This document shows positions 33,141 to 42,965 of a DNA stretch of 64,000 bases, piece after piece (positions within the stretch are counted from its first letter, which is position 1; each line of letters opens with the position of its first letter). The stretch covers positions 4,153,030 through 4,217,029 of the forward strand of contig NC_043740.1 of assembly GCF_004337985.1 (NCBI RefSeq), read 5' to 3'. The notes below the pieces were generated by a model. It was not told the origin of the DNA. It saw nothing but the letters and a program-made list of their open reading frames with translations, and ran no database searches. This stretch comes from Pyricularia pennisetigena. Its lineage: Eukaryota; Ascomycota; Sordariomycetes; Magnaporthales; Pyriculariaceae. The position numbers and the translations under genes are program-made.

Positions 33141-33650
33141 ACGACTGCCGCGTTCCTGACCTCGCCTTGGAACGAGTGGGCGCACCTGCAGCAGTCTGGA
33201 GCAGGCACCGAGGGCAACGCCGCCGCAGCGGACGACGAGGGCCAGGACGCCGTGGCCACTCTGTACACGTACCTCCGGCTTTACGTCGCCGCGGGGAGGT
33301 ATACGATCCCGCAGCTGGGCGGGCTGGCTCTGGACCGCTTCTCCCGGATTGTCAGAGGTCACTGGATGACGGTCGCCTACTGGGCGTCGGACCATCGGAC
33401 AAGAGACTTGCTGACGGAGCTGTTCGAGACGACGGCCGAGTGGCCGGAGGACAATCTGAGGAGGCTGGTGTACGATCTCGTGGCGGGCTGTTATAGAGAT
33501 TGCAGAAGGAATCTCAGGGACGTCATGCTGAGGTTCCCCGAGTTTGCCGTTGGAGTCCTGGATCGGCTGGCCGAGGCTGGGGACGGGGACGACGACGGCC
33601 GGCGTGGGATAGAGAATATGAGGCGGCTCACGGTTCTGCCTCGTTGTTAA
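32328..33650 (+). CDS. BTB/POZ-domain protein with low-complexity insert
   Basis: Two exons, 32328-32495 and 32706-33650, give 370 residues. The intron (210 nt) begins with the unusual donor GTCCGC and ends CATAG; the join gives GAFQ-DEYERIIDF, matching the BTB fold. The N-terminal BTB domain reads KYSDLLLRCNGIELRAHRVIV, then FDQACSGAFQ and LEFLYTEDV (about residues 10-85). A long insert follows, rich in Ser, Pro, Thr and His and partly encoded by an ACG-type trinucleotide repeat. A helical C-terminal part (ATLYTYLRLYVAAGRYTIPQ) resembles the region after BTB in many fungal proteins of this kind. BTB domains mediate dimerisation and can recruit cullin-3 ligases, but the partners of this fungal class are unknown. 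Three other BTB loci or relics lie in the window. Confidence 0.85.
33109..33145 (+). repeat. GAC/GGC trinucleotide repeat inside the BTB coding region
   Basis: Tandem acg and gcg units encode a Thr/Ala stretch in the low-complexity insert of the BTB protein. Frame is kept because the unit is a codon long; length may vary between isolates. Confidence 0.8.
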
Positions 33651-34516
33651 TTTTCCAGACGCTATCTTACGTGGGAATATTCTCAAGGTCTTGTCCTCAT
33701 GTGCGTGATTTTCTGTCAAACTGCCTACGTCTCGGGACTCGGGGGTATGCAGGTCTTGCGTATGCGCACGATGGATGTCACCTTGGTCACCATGGCACAA
33801 GGGCTGGGATGGCGCTATTGACTAGAATTAGCCGAGAGATGGGTAATACCAATCAAACCCCCGATGTAAGTTTAATCGCACGACCAGAAAGTGGCCGTGT
33901 GAGCCCGGTATACTGAGGATTAATTGAGTTCTTTGTGGTCTGCTGCTTGATCAGGTCAAGTCCTGGTCTCTCACGGGCTCCAAAAGCGAGGATTTCTTGG
34001 TTGTGTTTCTTCAAGATCGTATGATGTTGATCTTGTTCCTAAAACTGGGGCGATGCAGGACAGACCCGCCGTATTTGGAAATTCGAACCCCCCCAGAACC
34101 CCAAGGATCCCATTATGCCATAATGATACATAGTAGTGACAAATGTTTGAAGCGGAAGGTGGACGATTTTTAAAAAACATCCGATCTTCACACCACCTAC
34201 TTCATCAAGTAGCTTTCCTCAACAAGCAAAACATGTGAACACAGTAAGAGTTCTGGTCTCGTTGGCGCAACTTTGGTCCAAGTCGCATTGTACCCTAACC
34301 CTGCCATGATGTTGAGATGGAGCCGGCGTCTCGGCCTCGGCATAGACACTTGAGATGATGCGGGGAACCCTGCCTTGACTGGTGGGCATATCTGCTCCTC
34401 CATCAAGGTTTGTTTAGGTAGGTGAATGATGGAGACGGGCAGGCAGGCAGTCACTGGCAAAACCTCATGACGAAAAAGAAGCTTTCAGTTGCCCGAGTCT
34501 CCTCAGCCTCCGAAAA
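33651..34516. other. Intergenic region
   Basis: This is the 3' side of the BTB gene and the promoter of the acyl-CoA dehydrogenase gene. No gene, repeat or RNA is recognised. Confidence 0.5.
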
Positions 34517-35884
34517 ATGAACTTTGACCTCCCAGACGACCTCGAGGCCTTCCTCGGCCGCCTCGACGCCTTTATAAACAGTCAAATCCTCCCTCTTCAG
34601 CACAGGGACGACAACAACCGCTTCTTTGACTACCGCCGCGAGGCATCCCGTACGCAGTGGGACAAGGGCGGCCTGCCGAGTGCGGAATGGGAGGCGCTAC
34701 TCCGGCAGGCGCGCCAGCTGGCGGACGAGGCGGGCTTCCTCCGGTTCGCCCTGCCCGTGGAGTACGGGGGCGCGGGCAACGCGCGGCAGAACCTGTGGAT
34801 GTGCGCGATCCGGGTCTTCCTGGCCTCGCACCCCGTCTACGGCGGCGGGCTGGGGCTGGCCAACGACCTGCAGAACGAGCACTCGGTGGTGCTCAACAAC
34901 CCCATGGTGCTGATGCTGCACCACTACGGGAGCGCGGCGCAGAAGAGGGAGTTTGTCGAGGCGGCCATCAGGGGGGATTTCGTGGCCACCTTTGGGCTGA
35001 GCGAGATCCACCACGGGTCGGACGCGACGCACATGGACACGACGGCGCGGCGGACCACGCTGCCGTCGGGCGAGGCCGGGTTCGAGATCTCGGGGAACAA
35101 GCGGTGGCAGACGGGCGCGCACGCGGCGACGCACCACCTCATCTTCGCCCGGACCTCGGGGGCGGCGGGGTCGGCAAGGGGGATCACGGCCTTCGTGGTG
35201 CCGCGGGACGCGCCGGGGCTCGAGGTGGCGTCGTACGAGTGGACGCTCAACATGCCGACGGACCACGCCACCATCACGCTGACCAAGGTGGCGGTGCCGG
35301 CGTCGTGCGTGCTGGGCGACGTCGACGACGGGCTGGCGGTGGCGCAGACCTTTACGCACGAGAACCGCATCAGGCAGGCCGCGGCGTCGTGCGGCGCCGC
35401 CAGGTTCTGCATCGACCGCGCCGTGGACCACGCGCGGTCGCGGCGCGTGTTCGGGAGGCCGCTCGCCGTCAACCAGGGCGTCCAGTTCCCGCTGGTCGAG
35501 CTGGCGACGCAGCAGGAGATGCTGCGGCTGCTGATCCTGCGGACCGCGGCCGAGATGGACGCGGTCGAGCGCGAGTGCCGAGGAGCAAAAGGTCGCAGGC
35601 CGTGGGTGGAGATGGAAGAGAGGCTGGGCCACCGCATCGCCATGTGCAACTACTACGCGAACCGGCTCGCGTGCGACGCTGCCGACAGGGCCATCCAGGT
35701 GTTTGGCGGCCAGGGATACGGCAGGCATCAGCCGTTTGAGCACATCTGGCGGCACTTTCGGCGGTACAGGATCACCGAGGGGAGTGAAGAGGTGCAGATG
35801 AGGCGCGTGGCCGCCGCTTTGTTTGGGTTCAAGGGGTCTGGGAAAGGGGCTGGTGGCGATAGGGAGGCGAAGAGCAAGTTGTGA
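34517..35884 (+). CDS. Acyl-CoA dehydrogenase with peroxisomal targeting signal
   Basis: A single GC-rich exon encodes 455 residues. The order of elements fits the acyl-CoA dehydrogenase fold. First is an N-terminal helical domain, then GFLRFALPVEYGGAG and the FAD-binding loop FGLSEIHHGSDATHMD. ISGNKRWQTGA follows in the beta domain. The C-terminal helical domain carries RRVFGRPLAVNQGVQFPLVE, FGGQGYGRH and RITEGSEEVQM. The protein ends in Ser-Lys-Leu, the canonical PTS1 signal, so it is predicted to enter peroxisomes rather than mitochondria. It probably introduces the 2,3-double bond in an acyl- or branched acyl-CoA during peroxisomal oxidation; the chain type is unknown. A long open frame on the opposite strand is a by-product of high GC and codon bias. 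The start is the first ATG, giving the typical N-terminus. Confidence 0.93.
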   Translation: MNFDLPDDLEAFLGRLDAFINSQILPLQHRDDNNRFFDYRREASRTQWDKGGLPSAEWEALLRQARQLADEAGFLRFALPVEYGGAGNARQNLWMCAIRVFLASHPVYGGGLGLANDLQNEHSVVLNNPMVLMLHHYGSAAQKREFVEAAIRGDFVATFGLSEIHHGSDATHMDTTARRTTLPSGEAGFEISGNKRWQTGAHAATHHLIFARTSGAAGSARGITAFVVPRDAPGLEVASYEWTLNMPTDHATITLTKVAVPASCVLGDVDDGLAVAQTFTHENRIRQAAASCGAARFCIDRAVDHARSRRVFGRPLAVNQGVQFPLVELATQQEMLRLLILRTAAEMDAVERECRGAKGRRPWVEMEERLGHRIAMCNYYANRLACDAADRAIQVFGGQGYGRHQPFEHIWRHFRRYRITEGSEEVQMRRVAAALFGFKGSGKGAGGDREAKSKL

Positions 35885-36004
35885 CGGGGCAGAAAGTTGG
35901 AGTAAACAGCAAGACGACACTTGAATCGAAGCTTTTTTTTTTATTTTGGCTTGCATAATCAAGGCAAAATGTCCTTCTGTGGGCCAGGATGAGGAAGCCA
36001 GCAC

Positions 36005-36047
<43 letters not shown>

Positions 36048-36358
36048 AATCAAGTCGTTATGATTACGGTGTTGCATGTCTGCTACGAGTTAATTAGGGC
36101 TACTATGGCATGCCGAAACGAATACCAAGGTTTGGGATCAAAAGGACAAGCTCAAAAGTCTACCTCATCCCGGTGTTTGTAAAGCCTATACTATTGGGCG
36201 AACCCTTGTAGCATAATGACACTAATCAAGGCACAAGGTTTTCCCCCGCCCCCAAGTTCAGAAACTTAATTTCGGCCCTACTAGTTTGTGACAGCAGAGA
36301 TGCAAACAGCCGTTAATCTTTTGCTGTCTTTCCACCGTTTCTTTCTCTCTTTCTTTCC
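35885..36358. other. Intergenic region with a 39-nt poly(A)
   Basis: This is the 3' region of the acyl-CoA dehydrogenase gene and the transporter promoter. The only notable element is the A homopolymer listed separately. Confidence 0.5.
36008..36046 (+). repeat. Poly(A) homopolymer, 39 nt
   Basis: This is the longest homopolymer in the window, about 125 nt downstream of the acyl-CoA dehydrogenase stop. No target-site duplication or recognisable element body is visible next to it, so simple slippage is as likely as a retroposed tail. Confidence 0.85.
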
Positions 36359-38261
36359 ATGTTGTCCTCGCCCATCATGACATCCCCTGATGCCATCGAA
36401 ATAGCGTACACGCCAGTGCCCAGCGGGACCACAGGAGATGAGTCTCTCGAATCAAAGGCGCTTGTAGACAGCGTGGCACACGACGCGGCTGAACAGCATG
36501 ACCTGACGGTCCGGCAGGCCATCAAATGCTACCGCTGGGCCATCTTCTGGTGCCTGGCGGTCAGGTATGTCTATCGTCTACTCTCGAGCAGCTCTTGCTC
36601 GCGTCTCAACAGCGACCGCCGGAAGCGATGAAAACCGTAGAGATGCTCACCAAGCCCCCCATCCCCATCTACGCCGATAAAGCATGACCGTCATAATGGA
36701 AGGCTACGATGCCAACCTGCTCAACAATTTCTGGGCATACCCGACGTTCCAGAGAAAGTACGGCAACTGGGTCGGTGTCAGCGAGACCACGCGTTCCGGG
36801 TACCAGCTCACGCCGGCTTGGCAGGCCGCGCTGGGCAATGGTGCCGGGATAGGATCTTTCTTTGGGGCGCTTGCGGATGGATATCTGGTCCGTCGCTTCG
36901 GTCCAAGAAACACCATCTTGGGTGCTCTCGTTGTCATGATCTTCTGCGTCTTTGGCGTCTTCTTTGCCCAGAACATTGAGACTCTTCTCGCTGGACAGAT
37001 CTTGGTACGTGTGTTCGGCCGGGTCCGGGGCTCTGTGGGAGGGAAAGAGACATGCTAACGCAAAGATATTAATAATAATAATTAAAAAAAAAAACAAAAA
37101 AAAAAGTGCGGCCTTCCCTGGGGAGTCTTTGCTAGCTCGTCCCCTGCATATGCGAGTGAACTCCTCCCCATGAAACTCCGGGTCTACTTCACCAGCTGGA
37201 CCAACATTTGCTTCATCATCGGCCAGCTCCTTTCCGCTGGGGTCCTGAGAGCCTGTCTTGTGCGCGACGACGAGTGGGCCTACCGCATCCCCTTTGCCCT
37301 GCAGTGGTTCTGGCCCCTGTGGCTCATCCCGCTGCTCAGCTTCGCCCCGGAGTCCCCCTGGCACCTTGTCCGCAAGGGAAGGCATGAGGAAGCCGAGCGC
37401 TCGCTGCGGCGCCTTCAAGATGCCGACGCCCCGCTGTCGACCCAGGAGACGCTGGCGTACATTGTCCACACCAACAACTTGGAGCAGAAGCTGCTGTCGG
37501 TCGGGACTGGATACAGGGACTGTCTTCGTGGGGTTGAGCTCCGCCGGACCGAGATCGCCTGCCTGAGCTTCGCGGGCCAGGTCCTGTGCGGGACGGCGCT
37601 GGCTTACAACGCTACCTACTTCTACGAGCAGATCGGCTTCCCTGCGTCGCGCATCTACAATCTCAACCTCGGCGGCTACTTCCTCGCGCTTGCTGGCGCT
37701 TTCTGCTCGTGGTTCCTCCTGCTGCCCCATTTCGGCCGCCGCACGATATTCCTCTGGGGCTCGGGGGTTATGTGCCTCCTGCTGTACCTTATCGCGGTTT
37801 TGACCTCGTGGAAATCCCAGCGGGGCGTCGCCGAGACCCAGGCCTACCTGACCATGGCGTGGAAGTTTGTCTATCAGCTGTCGGCCGGCCAGCTGGGCTG
37901 GGCAATCCCCGCCGAGGTGGGCAGCACGCGCGTGAGGCAGAATACCGTGGTGCTGGCCAGGAACGCCTACTACCTCGTCCACATTGTGGGCAACATCCTG
38001 CAGCCCTACTTTATGAACCCCACGGCGTGGAACGTCGGCGCAAGGACTGGCTTCCTCTGGGGCAGCACCGCCTTGCTGTTTTTCATCTGGCTGTTTTGGA
38101 GACTTCCCGAGACCAAGGACAGAACCTATGAGGAGCTGGACATCTTGTTTGCCAAACGTACGCCCGCAAGAAAGTTTAGATCGGCAAAAGTTGATGTTTT
38201 CGGTCACGAGGCGCACGAGTTGAAGGCCTGTCACCCCCCAGATTTAGATACAAGACACTAG
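36359..38261 (+). CDS. MFS sugar transporter, alpha-glucoside (maltose) permease-like
   Basis: Three exons, 36359-36564, 36683-37004 and 37107-38261, give 560 residues. The donors are GTATGT and GTACGT; the second intron ends in an A-rich run and AAAAG. The ATG at 36377 is a possible alternative start. The protein has about twelve membrane segments. Motifs in order are SMTVIMEGYDANLL (TM1), GYLVRRFGPRNT in loop 2-3, GLPWGVF with PAYASELLP after TM4, FAPESPWHLVRKGR at the central loop, HFGRRTIFLWG in loop 8-9 and PETKDRTYEELDILF after TM12. The EGYD and PESPW forms are typical of fungal alpha-glucoside:proton symporters of the maltose permease type, so uptake of maltose-like sugars is likely. 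A long opposite-strand frame is rejected as a shadow. Confidence 0.91.
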
Positions 38262-38499
38262 ACCAGATTAGATGGAAGTAAACTAGACCAGTCTTCCAGT
38301 CACTTGTCCGTTTATCTTTAGAGATTATGATTGTTAATTAACTCAATTTCAACGAAAATAGCAAACAGGACTAGCAAGTAGACTAGGGCTTCAAGATTGA
38401 GGGAGCCGGGAGGCAGCAACTTCTGGTAGGGTGATTGTTGATGTGATGGCTTCCTGTGTTTTGTCGAGCATGATTTGAATCATGTCAGTGCCCGCCTGT

Positions 38500-38721
38500 T
38501 CAAACATCCACTAGAATAGTAGGATTGGTGCAATGATACCTCGAACATATATATCTCTCATCAAAAGCCGCTCTGAAGAACTGTCCGCAGGACACAAGCT
38601 GCTTCTTGTACATGAGAAAGGTACTGTCGGAGCAAACCACGACTACGTTTCTACAGGACTGACCGAGAATTTTTTCGCATCCTGCTGCGGGTAAAATACG
38701 TACTTGACATTTTGTAGCTGG
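38500..38721 (-). pseudogene. BTB/POZ-domain fragment
   Basis: The minus strand encodes a stretch reading NVVVVCSDSTFLMYKKQLV followed by SCGQFFRAAFDE, which is the core of a BTB domain (strand, turn, buried helix). The frame has no good ATG, no upstream remainder and stops soon after at 38500. A GTATCA donor-like site with an acceptor about 45 nt later leads to a second short frame, but the phase does not rejoin a BTB fold. It is most likely a remnant of a gene related to the other BTB loci here. A tiny functional gene cannot be excluded. Confidence 0.5.
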
Positions 38722-38724
38722 CAA

Positions 38725-39662
38725 GCTGGCGGAGTTGACGACGATAGCACACAGCCCGCGTCTATGGAAACCCGCCCCCGAATTCTTGCTGGGGTCTACA
38801 GATATTTATACGGTCCTTTGCTATTGACTTTTCCTCATATTTTTCTATGTGCGAGGGCTCATTTTGTGTAGGAAGGCGTCAAAGGAGCAACAATGCCGTA
38901 TCGCCTCCCTCCTATGTCTATACACCGCCAAGATTTCCCAACACCAAGAACAGAAAGTCTGCCTTCTAATTAAGCTTAGTGTGCCACTTTGGAGCATACG
39001 TGTATGCCTATGGCACGTGCGCATTTTCGAAATCGATAAATCCGGAGGGTAAAGAAAAAATGGGAAAGAACAGAGAATTAAAAGTAGGGTTGCACTTGAA
39101 ATAATTTACAATCATTTGGAACACACTAGAAAAAGTGAAAAAAAGTAAAAAAGGTAAATAAAGTATATAAAGTAAAAAAGGAAAAAGAAAAAAAAAATAT
39201 TAATAGCACACTATTTATTAGCAAAAGCGATCCATCCTAGTATCCAAGTTACAAACCCACACTTATAATTCGTACAGTAGACCAAAAGCCGTTCGAGAAT
39301 CAGTCTAAAGTCACCGAGAACCAATTACAGAGACACTGAAAAGTTTGTTATAGTCACAGACCCCACTTGGCGGGCCGATGATTTTAAATATAACTTTTTT
39401 TTTTGTTTCCACATTATGCAATTGCAAAATATTTACCCAGTCGTACGGGAATTGTAAAATGTATTAAAATGTTCCTATCTTCACTTTGCAACCTAGTTGT
39501 GTCCGAATTTCAAACTCCTTTTTCACTTGTTTCATATTTTGTACCTTTTTTTGCAACCCATATAACAATTATTAAGCACCACAACCGTTTTTTAGCTATT
39601 TTTTCAAAAATAAAAAAGCAACACTCTGTTATATTTATTGGTTAATTTCACCAACTGCAAAG
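38725..39662. other. AT-rich leader of the effector-candidate island
   Basis: This stretch is clearly poorer in G and C than the rest of the window, with A-rich tracts such as repeated gtaaaaaagg near 39120-39200. No gene is recognised. It includes the promoter of the 39663 gene. Confidence 0.55.
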
Positions 39663-40088
39663 ATGGTTTCTTTCGTCTTACTCCAGACACTTCTTTTTAC
39701 AACTGTTTCTTTCGCCTACACCAATGATGTGTATAACGATTATTATCGGAAATTTAAAATCGACTTTTCAAACGACGAGATCAAAAAATTGGATTTGAAC
39801 AACCAACATGTGATTTCCAAAAAATGGGAGGATTCTTTTCTAAAAATACGGACAACTGAAGACTGGACTAGAACTGGATATCACCATTGGACTCGAAAGG
39901 GCGACTACTGGGGATGGGTTGAAGCTGATGCTCCTAGCCTGGATTACCCGGAGTACGAGACGGCTCCTCCCCGTAATCACATCCTAGCAAGGGTAATCCT
40001 CACGCACAAAGGTTTTGTGTATTCCTGGGACAAGGAAAATAAGCACATGCTTTTTAAGCCAAGGGATTCAGCTGATCCACCAGTATAA
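39663..40088 (+). CDS. Small secreted protein, effector candidate
   Basis: A single exon encodes 141 residues. Residues 1-18 form a signal peptide (MVSFVLLQTLLFTTVSFA). The mature protein of about 123 residues has no cysteine and is rich in Tyr, Trp, Asp and Lys, with an aromatic block (TGYHHWTRKGDYWGWVEADA). No known domain or family is recognised. It lies alone in an AT-rich island between a BTB fragment and a gene-poor stretch, a setting common for lineage-specific effectors in plant-associated fungi. That it acts as an effector is inference; that it is a real secreted protein rests on the signal peptide and uninterrupted, non-repetitive frame. The ATG is the first in frame. Confidence 0.72.
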   Translation: MVSFVLLQTLLFTTVSFAYTNDVYNDYYRKFKIDFSNDEIKKLDLNNQHVISKKWEDSFLKIRTTEDWTRTGYHHWTRKGDYWGWVEADAPSLDYPEYETAPPRNHILARVILTHKGFVYSWDKENKHMLFKPRDSADPPV

Positions 40089-41688
40089 TCCCAATCGGCC
40101 TAAATCTTGTCGGGCTCCTCATAGTACTACAAACTGGATAGCAATACACACTTTTTGTTTAACATACAATCGCTTGTTTAAAAATGGCTTTCTTGTGAAG
40201 CAGCCTGGCATCGCGGGTGGGATTAGCAGTCACCGCGCTAAAAACAACATCTAGAATCTGGTAGATCCGTGGAAATCACCGCCTGGCAGACACCCCTAGG
40301 GGCATCAATCCTTTGATAAGCAGGAAACAAAGCCAGCTGACCCCTGATGCGGAATTCTGTAATAAATGTCATGAACACCCGTCTAATATGCTCGCAACCG
40401 TTACCGATTTCTGTTCGAATGCAGAAGAATTCCACGGCAGACGCACCGGCCCACCCAAGGGAAAAATGTCAGCATGAACTCAACACGTCACTGTGCGTGT
40501 AAAAATAAAAATAAAAATAAAAATAGAACCAACTGATGTGGCAGCTCGATTGGGACACATTTTACACACGTCACTTCCGGTGGCTTGTCACAACTACAAC
40601 CCATCTCGACAGACAGCAAACCTTGACCTGACCNNCCCAACCTTGAAATATTGACTTGTTGATGCCTGCGGGGACCACTGACCTTGTCGACCTTGATGGC
40701 CGAGACGGTGCGCGTTTACACATTAGGTTCACTGGTTTTTGGTCGCCTGAACCTTTGTAGCCCAGCGCCTGGCCGGTTCAATCCTGGACGTGCCTGCATC
40801 CCTCACCAAGGGAGCCGTCGAACTTTCAATGCTGTCTAAAGAAAAAAAAAAGAGCTCTGAGACTTTGACCAACCAAGCTTGCCTTTGCAACCCGCCCGTC
40901 ACCTGACAGGCCTATGACCCCAACAGATCTGCGAGCTCGTCTTTGCTGCATTTCAACACAGAGATGGTTTGGTAGCCGCGCGAGCTGCTCATAGATGCGA
41001 GCTTGAGTCTATGTTGCGGCCTCTGCGATTACATTTGGCCATGCCCGCTTTGTCAGTGTAGAACATGCGAATCACGGGCGATTGTTTCCGGGTTGCGCAG
41101 AAGCAGGCTTTCGTGGGCTGCAAAAAGGAAAAATCGATGGTCTTCCGTCCAAGGAGGCGAACAATGCTGTGGCTGGAAACGTCGATAAGAATGGCGGAGA
41201 AAATAAAAATCAAGGACAGTGGTTCGAAAATGAATGGAGACTACTATTGCTTTCATTGAAAGCCTGAATCACAGCAAAAGAACATCAAAGAAGCCCAAAA
41301 TGGGGGCTGGTTGGTAGCAAATGAGTCATTGCGGAAGATGCAAGAATAGATCTTTCCAAGAGGGACTGCACACAAAAGAAGTTTGTTGGCGTGGTCCCAT
41401 CTGGTGGCGCAGGGCATGGAAAAAAACAAGGACCAAGACACTAGATGGTACGCCGGCTCGCTACTGCAGTCTAGTCCTGATGAATCGAGAAACGACCCGG
41501 GCCTTCAACACTGGACCTTGAATCCCAGAGGGTGGTGCCGTGTCAGGGACGGATTCACTGCGTACATGTGAACCAGTTTTCGTGGATTATGACAAACGTA
41601 TCAAGTGTGACCTTTTGTACCTAAAGACGCCCAAACGCCCGCAAATGCACATCACAAAAAGACCCCCGAATACCATCATCTTGCACCC
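40089..41688. other. Intergenic region with AAAAT repeats and an assembly gap
   Basis: This 1.6 kb contains an NN gap (40634-40635) and an AAAAT microsatellite (40501-40524). The short frames around 41000-41270 overlap each other on both strands and have no recognised domain. No gene is called. Confidence 0.5.
40501..40524 (+). repeat. AAAAAT microsatellite
   Basis: Four tandem aaaaat units in intergenic DNA. Confidence 0.85.
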
Positions 41689-42965
41689 TCATTCCTCCAT
41701 GGCCGCCTTGGCCGCCTTCTTCTGCTTCTTCAGCTTCTCCTTCCTCTCCTTGATCTGGGCGTCCAGCTTGGCATCGTTGCTCTCTGCATCCACTTTTGCC
41801 TTCTTGCTCTTCTTCTTTGCTGGCTTCTCCACCTCGGCCGCGGCATCAACCTGCTCCTCCTCCTTCGACTGCCCATCAACAGCAGGAGCCTTCCTCTTCT
41901 TGCCCACGTTGGCCTTCTCCTTTGCCTCGAGCGCCTTGAGCTCCTCTGACCCCTCGGCAAGAATATCTTTGTCTCCGTCCAGCCACAGCTCCTCAGTCTG
42001 CCAGATGGGCAGAGCCGCCGTCTCGGGGCCCTTGAGGTACAAGGCACGCAGGTTGTCAATGCCGCGCGGGATGAATTTCTCCACGAGAGCGGTAGCCACC
42101 GCCTCGGCGTTCTCGGCGATCTGCTGAGGTGTGAAGGCCGCGTATCCGATCTTGACGGCCGTGTTTGTGCTCTGGGTCAGGTGCACGAGTGCAGCGCCGA
42201 CGGCAGCTTCGATCTCCTTGGCCATCTCGCCCGCCGACTTGGCGTGCTTGACGCTGCTGCCCTGCTCCTTCTGGGCCTTCTTCTGCCCTGGCGTGGACTT
42301 GGCGCCGTCGGCCTTCTTGTCCGGCCGGTGCAGCTTCACTGGCACGGGACGCTTGGCCGTAGTCTTGAAAAAGGTCTTGCCCAGTGCTTTGGGCAGCCTG
42401 TTAATGATCCTGTCGTCGGCCAGGAACACATCGTGCTCCGAGAATAGCTTCCTCTGCGCCTCGAACGTCTTGAACTTGGCCTGAAGGTGCTTCAGGTCAA
42501 CGACCCGCGTGATGCGCTTGCCCAGGGCCTCGGGGAACTCCTCGCTGGCGACGACATCCTTGTAGAAGCGCTGCGGGTCCGCGACGATCAGGCAGATGGT
42601 AGTCTCGGGGTCTGTTCGGTTGAGTGGGTGCGGCAGCGTGACACGACCAGGCTTGAGCTTGTTGGTATCGCGTACGTTGCGCTTTGTCGTCGCCGTCAGC
42701 CAGATAGGTGTCTCAGCCTCGGTGGACTCTTCGAGAAGGTTCTTCTTGTCGGCGGATGCGGCTGCTTCCTTGGCGGCCTTTTGCATATGTGACAGAAGGG
42801 CTTTTGAGGCTTTGAGGGTCTGGAGTTTTTGCGCCGAGTTTTTGTTAGCAAGAGCTGTCGGCTAGAGAATGTCGTCCATGGGGTATTCAACTGGCTAACC
42901 TGCTCAGAAGAAATGGGCACCACTGAGGTCTCCCCCTTCTTGGCGACTGGTAGTGACTTGCCCAT
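41689..42965 (-). CDS. Ribosomal L1-domain ribosome-biogenesis protein (Cic1/Utp30-like)
   Basis: Two exons, 42965-42900 and 42819-41689, give 398 residues. The intron (80 nt) starts GTTAGC, has a GCTAAC branch site and ends TCCAG. The central part matches the ribosomal L1 fold as found in Cic1/Utp30 and human RSL1D1. Blocks include ETPIWLTATTKR, RVTLPHPLNR, CLIVADPQRFYKDV, ADDRIINRLPKALGKTFF and KRPVPVKL, then VKIGYAAFTPQQIAENA and FIPRGIDNLRALYLKG. The C-terminus is a long Lys/Glu/Ala-rich, nuclear-type tail ending KAAMEE. The protein is expected in the nucleolus, binding pre-60S or 90S ribosomal precursors. Fungi have two paralogues of this kind (Cic1 and Utp30); I cannot tell which this is. 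The family call itself is firm. Confidence 0.9.

Noticed and set aside
34697..36049. Long open frame (about 450 codons) on the minus strand over the acyl-CoA dehydrogenase gene
   Set aside because: It is the antisense of a GC-rich gene with strong third-position bias; its translation is Arg/Pro/Gln-rich without domains and begins inside the poly(A)/poly(T) run.
36669..38234. Minus-strand open frame of about 520 codons over the second sugar transporter
   Set aside because: It runs through an intron of the real gene and has no recognisable domain; the plus strand encodes a clear MFS protein with correct splice sites.
40740..40800. Possible tRNA, from a B-box-like word ggttcaatcc
   Set aside because: The bases around the putative T loop do not pair as a stem and no acceptor stem or A box at the right distance is found.
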